Source: Zygnema cylindricum
Lineage: Eukaryota > Streptophyta > Zygnematophyceae > Zygnematales > Zygnemataceae
NCBI GenBank assembly: GCA_037447655.1
Contig: JBBHKE010001954.1
Span: 143,941-205,940 of the forward strand
Length of the DNA: 62,000 nt
Reading direction: 5' to 3'
Position 1 is the stretch's first letter; each line of letters opens with the position of its first letter. The position numbers and the translations under genes were made by a program. Below are positions 61,073 to 62,000 of the stretch, piece after piece. Below the pieces are notes generated by a model. That model worked only from the letters and a program-made list of their open reading frames with translations. It was not told where the DNA came from and made no database searches.

Positions 61073-62000
61073 TACTAACTACATTACAAGACAATAATTT
61101 AGCGTTAGAATTACGAATCGCAGGGTACAATTCCTTCAGCCGAAAAGTGAGGTAGTTTACTTGAAGTCAGCAATCCACGCGTTGCATCACCACGCCTCGC
61201 GCCACGCCGCAAATGGATCTTGTCCCTACGACCTAAATATCTAAAAAAGAAAGTGATTGGTGGAGGGACCACATTGCGTACGGTAAACACTTGGAAGATC
61301 ACTTTGGTAAAAGCGATCTAATTTTTGGTAAAATCTAAAGAATATTTTAGTCCACAAATGGTACGGATGTAATTTTATGAGGCGGTTATTTGGCAAGTGG
61401 TCCCCGCGGCCTAATTCGCGGAGGACGACGTGACGGTACAAGAGTATAGCCGTACCGTACAATTATTTCAAGTCCAGACACCTGATTAGTTTAAGTGGTT
61501 CTCGGATTGAAGGGAGTCAAAATGTGACCGTACGTCATAGTTAAGAAATATTTGATAGTACATAATAGTTTCGGGGGTCGTCCAATGACTACAGTACTGT
61601 AGCATGTGAACGGCTGTACTATTCCCGGTCGTGCCCAAACGGACATGTCGGATTCTGTCCGTATTGATTTGGTGGCGTAAGATAAATCTTAGGGTGCGTC
61701 TCCATGTGCCTAAGTAAGGGTTTTGTAACTCTAAGACCTCTTAAGGTCCTCAGAGTAGGCAGCTCATTCTAAGCTTCTAGGATAATCCTGACCCCTTTGT
61801 GTTTCAGCAAATATAAATGCCACCATGACAGACAAAAGTTTGACCAACTTCATCCATCTAAAAGCAAGACTCCTCTGAGTCTATAGCAAAAAGAATCTCT
61901 GAATTTGCTCCCCTAAGTAGTAAGTTATGGAGGGTCAAAGTTGACCTTTTGTACAGAAGCTCTCTGGGAGAGAGAGTCCAATCTATCAAATTTTTCTAAG
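61073..62000. other. Transposon debris, no gene recognised
   Basis: A left end related to the 26093 element (GGGTACAATTCCTTCAGCCG) starts at 61123. A GGG-end like the Harbinger-like family (GGGTGCGTCTCCATGTGCC, preceded by TTA) starts near 61692. The partner ends were not found, the latter perhaps beyond the window. Confidence 0.4.

Overview
The window is nuclear DNA of an intron-rich, repeat-rich eukaryote. Genes are split by GT-AG introns, codons are standard in the host genes, and the transposons are typical eukaryotic families. A plant-type leucine-rich-repeat gene built from 72-bp exons, an 11S/vicilin-like bicupin and a Ty1/copia element primed by an initiator-Met-type tRNA point to the green lineage, possibly a streptophyte alga or land plant. 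The species cannot be fixed from the sequence.

Layout. 1-2,100 has no recognisable gene. 2,890-9,340 is a thicket of small DNA transposons: TA-flanked mariner-like MITEs, GGG-ended PIF/Harbinger-like elements and hAT-like elements, some nested. 10,109-20,236 is a complete 11-exon SLC13/DASS-type carboxylate (or sulfate) transporter of 700 aa. 22,000-27,410 is a second transposon cluster with a tRNA-Ser(GCU). 29,100-35,160 is a leucine-rich-repeat protein gene with repeat-per-exon structure and one in-frame stop. 37,650-39,050 holds two more DNA transposons. 39,059-44,912 is the most unusual part: a roughly 5.9-kb unit whose inverted ends each carry a tRNA-Ser (one intact, one decayed) plus arrays of a short hairpin-forming repeat. 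Between the ends lie several small, same-strand, unrecognised ORFs, some encoding predicted membrane proteins. 46,352-50,249 is a complete 7-exon secreted bicupin (439 aa). 50,992-57,039 is a full-length, inactivated Ty1/copia retrotransposon on the minus strand with two LTRs and a 5-bp target duplication. 57,750-59,130 is a long purine/pyrimidine simple repeat, and the rest to 62,000 is transposon debris, including a 1.37-kb hAT-like element.

The three host genes show no shared pathway: one is a membrane carrier, one a probable cell-surface or apoplastic LRR protein, one a secreted or vacuolar cupin. The window's main story is mobile DNA: at least four families of TIR elements with visible target-site duplications, a copia element, and a possible previously undescribed tRNA-bearing element or endogenous virus-like remnant.
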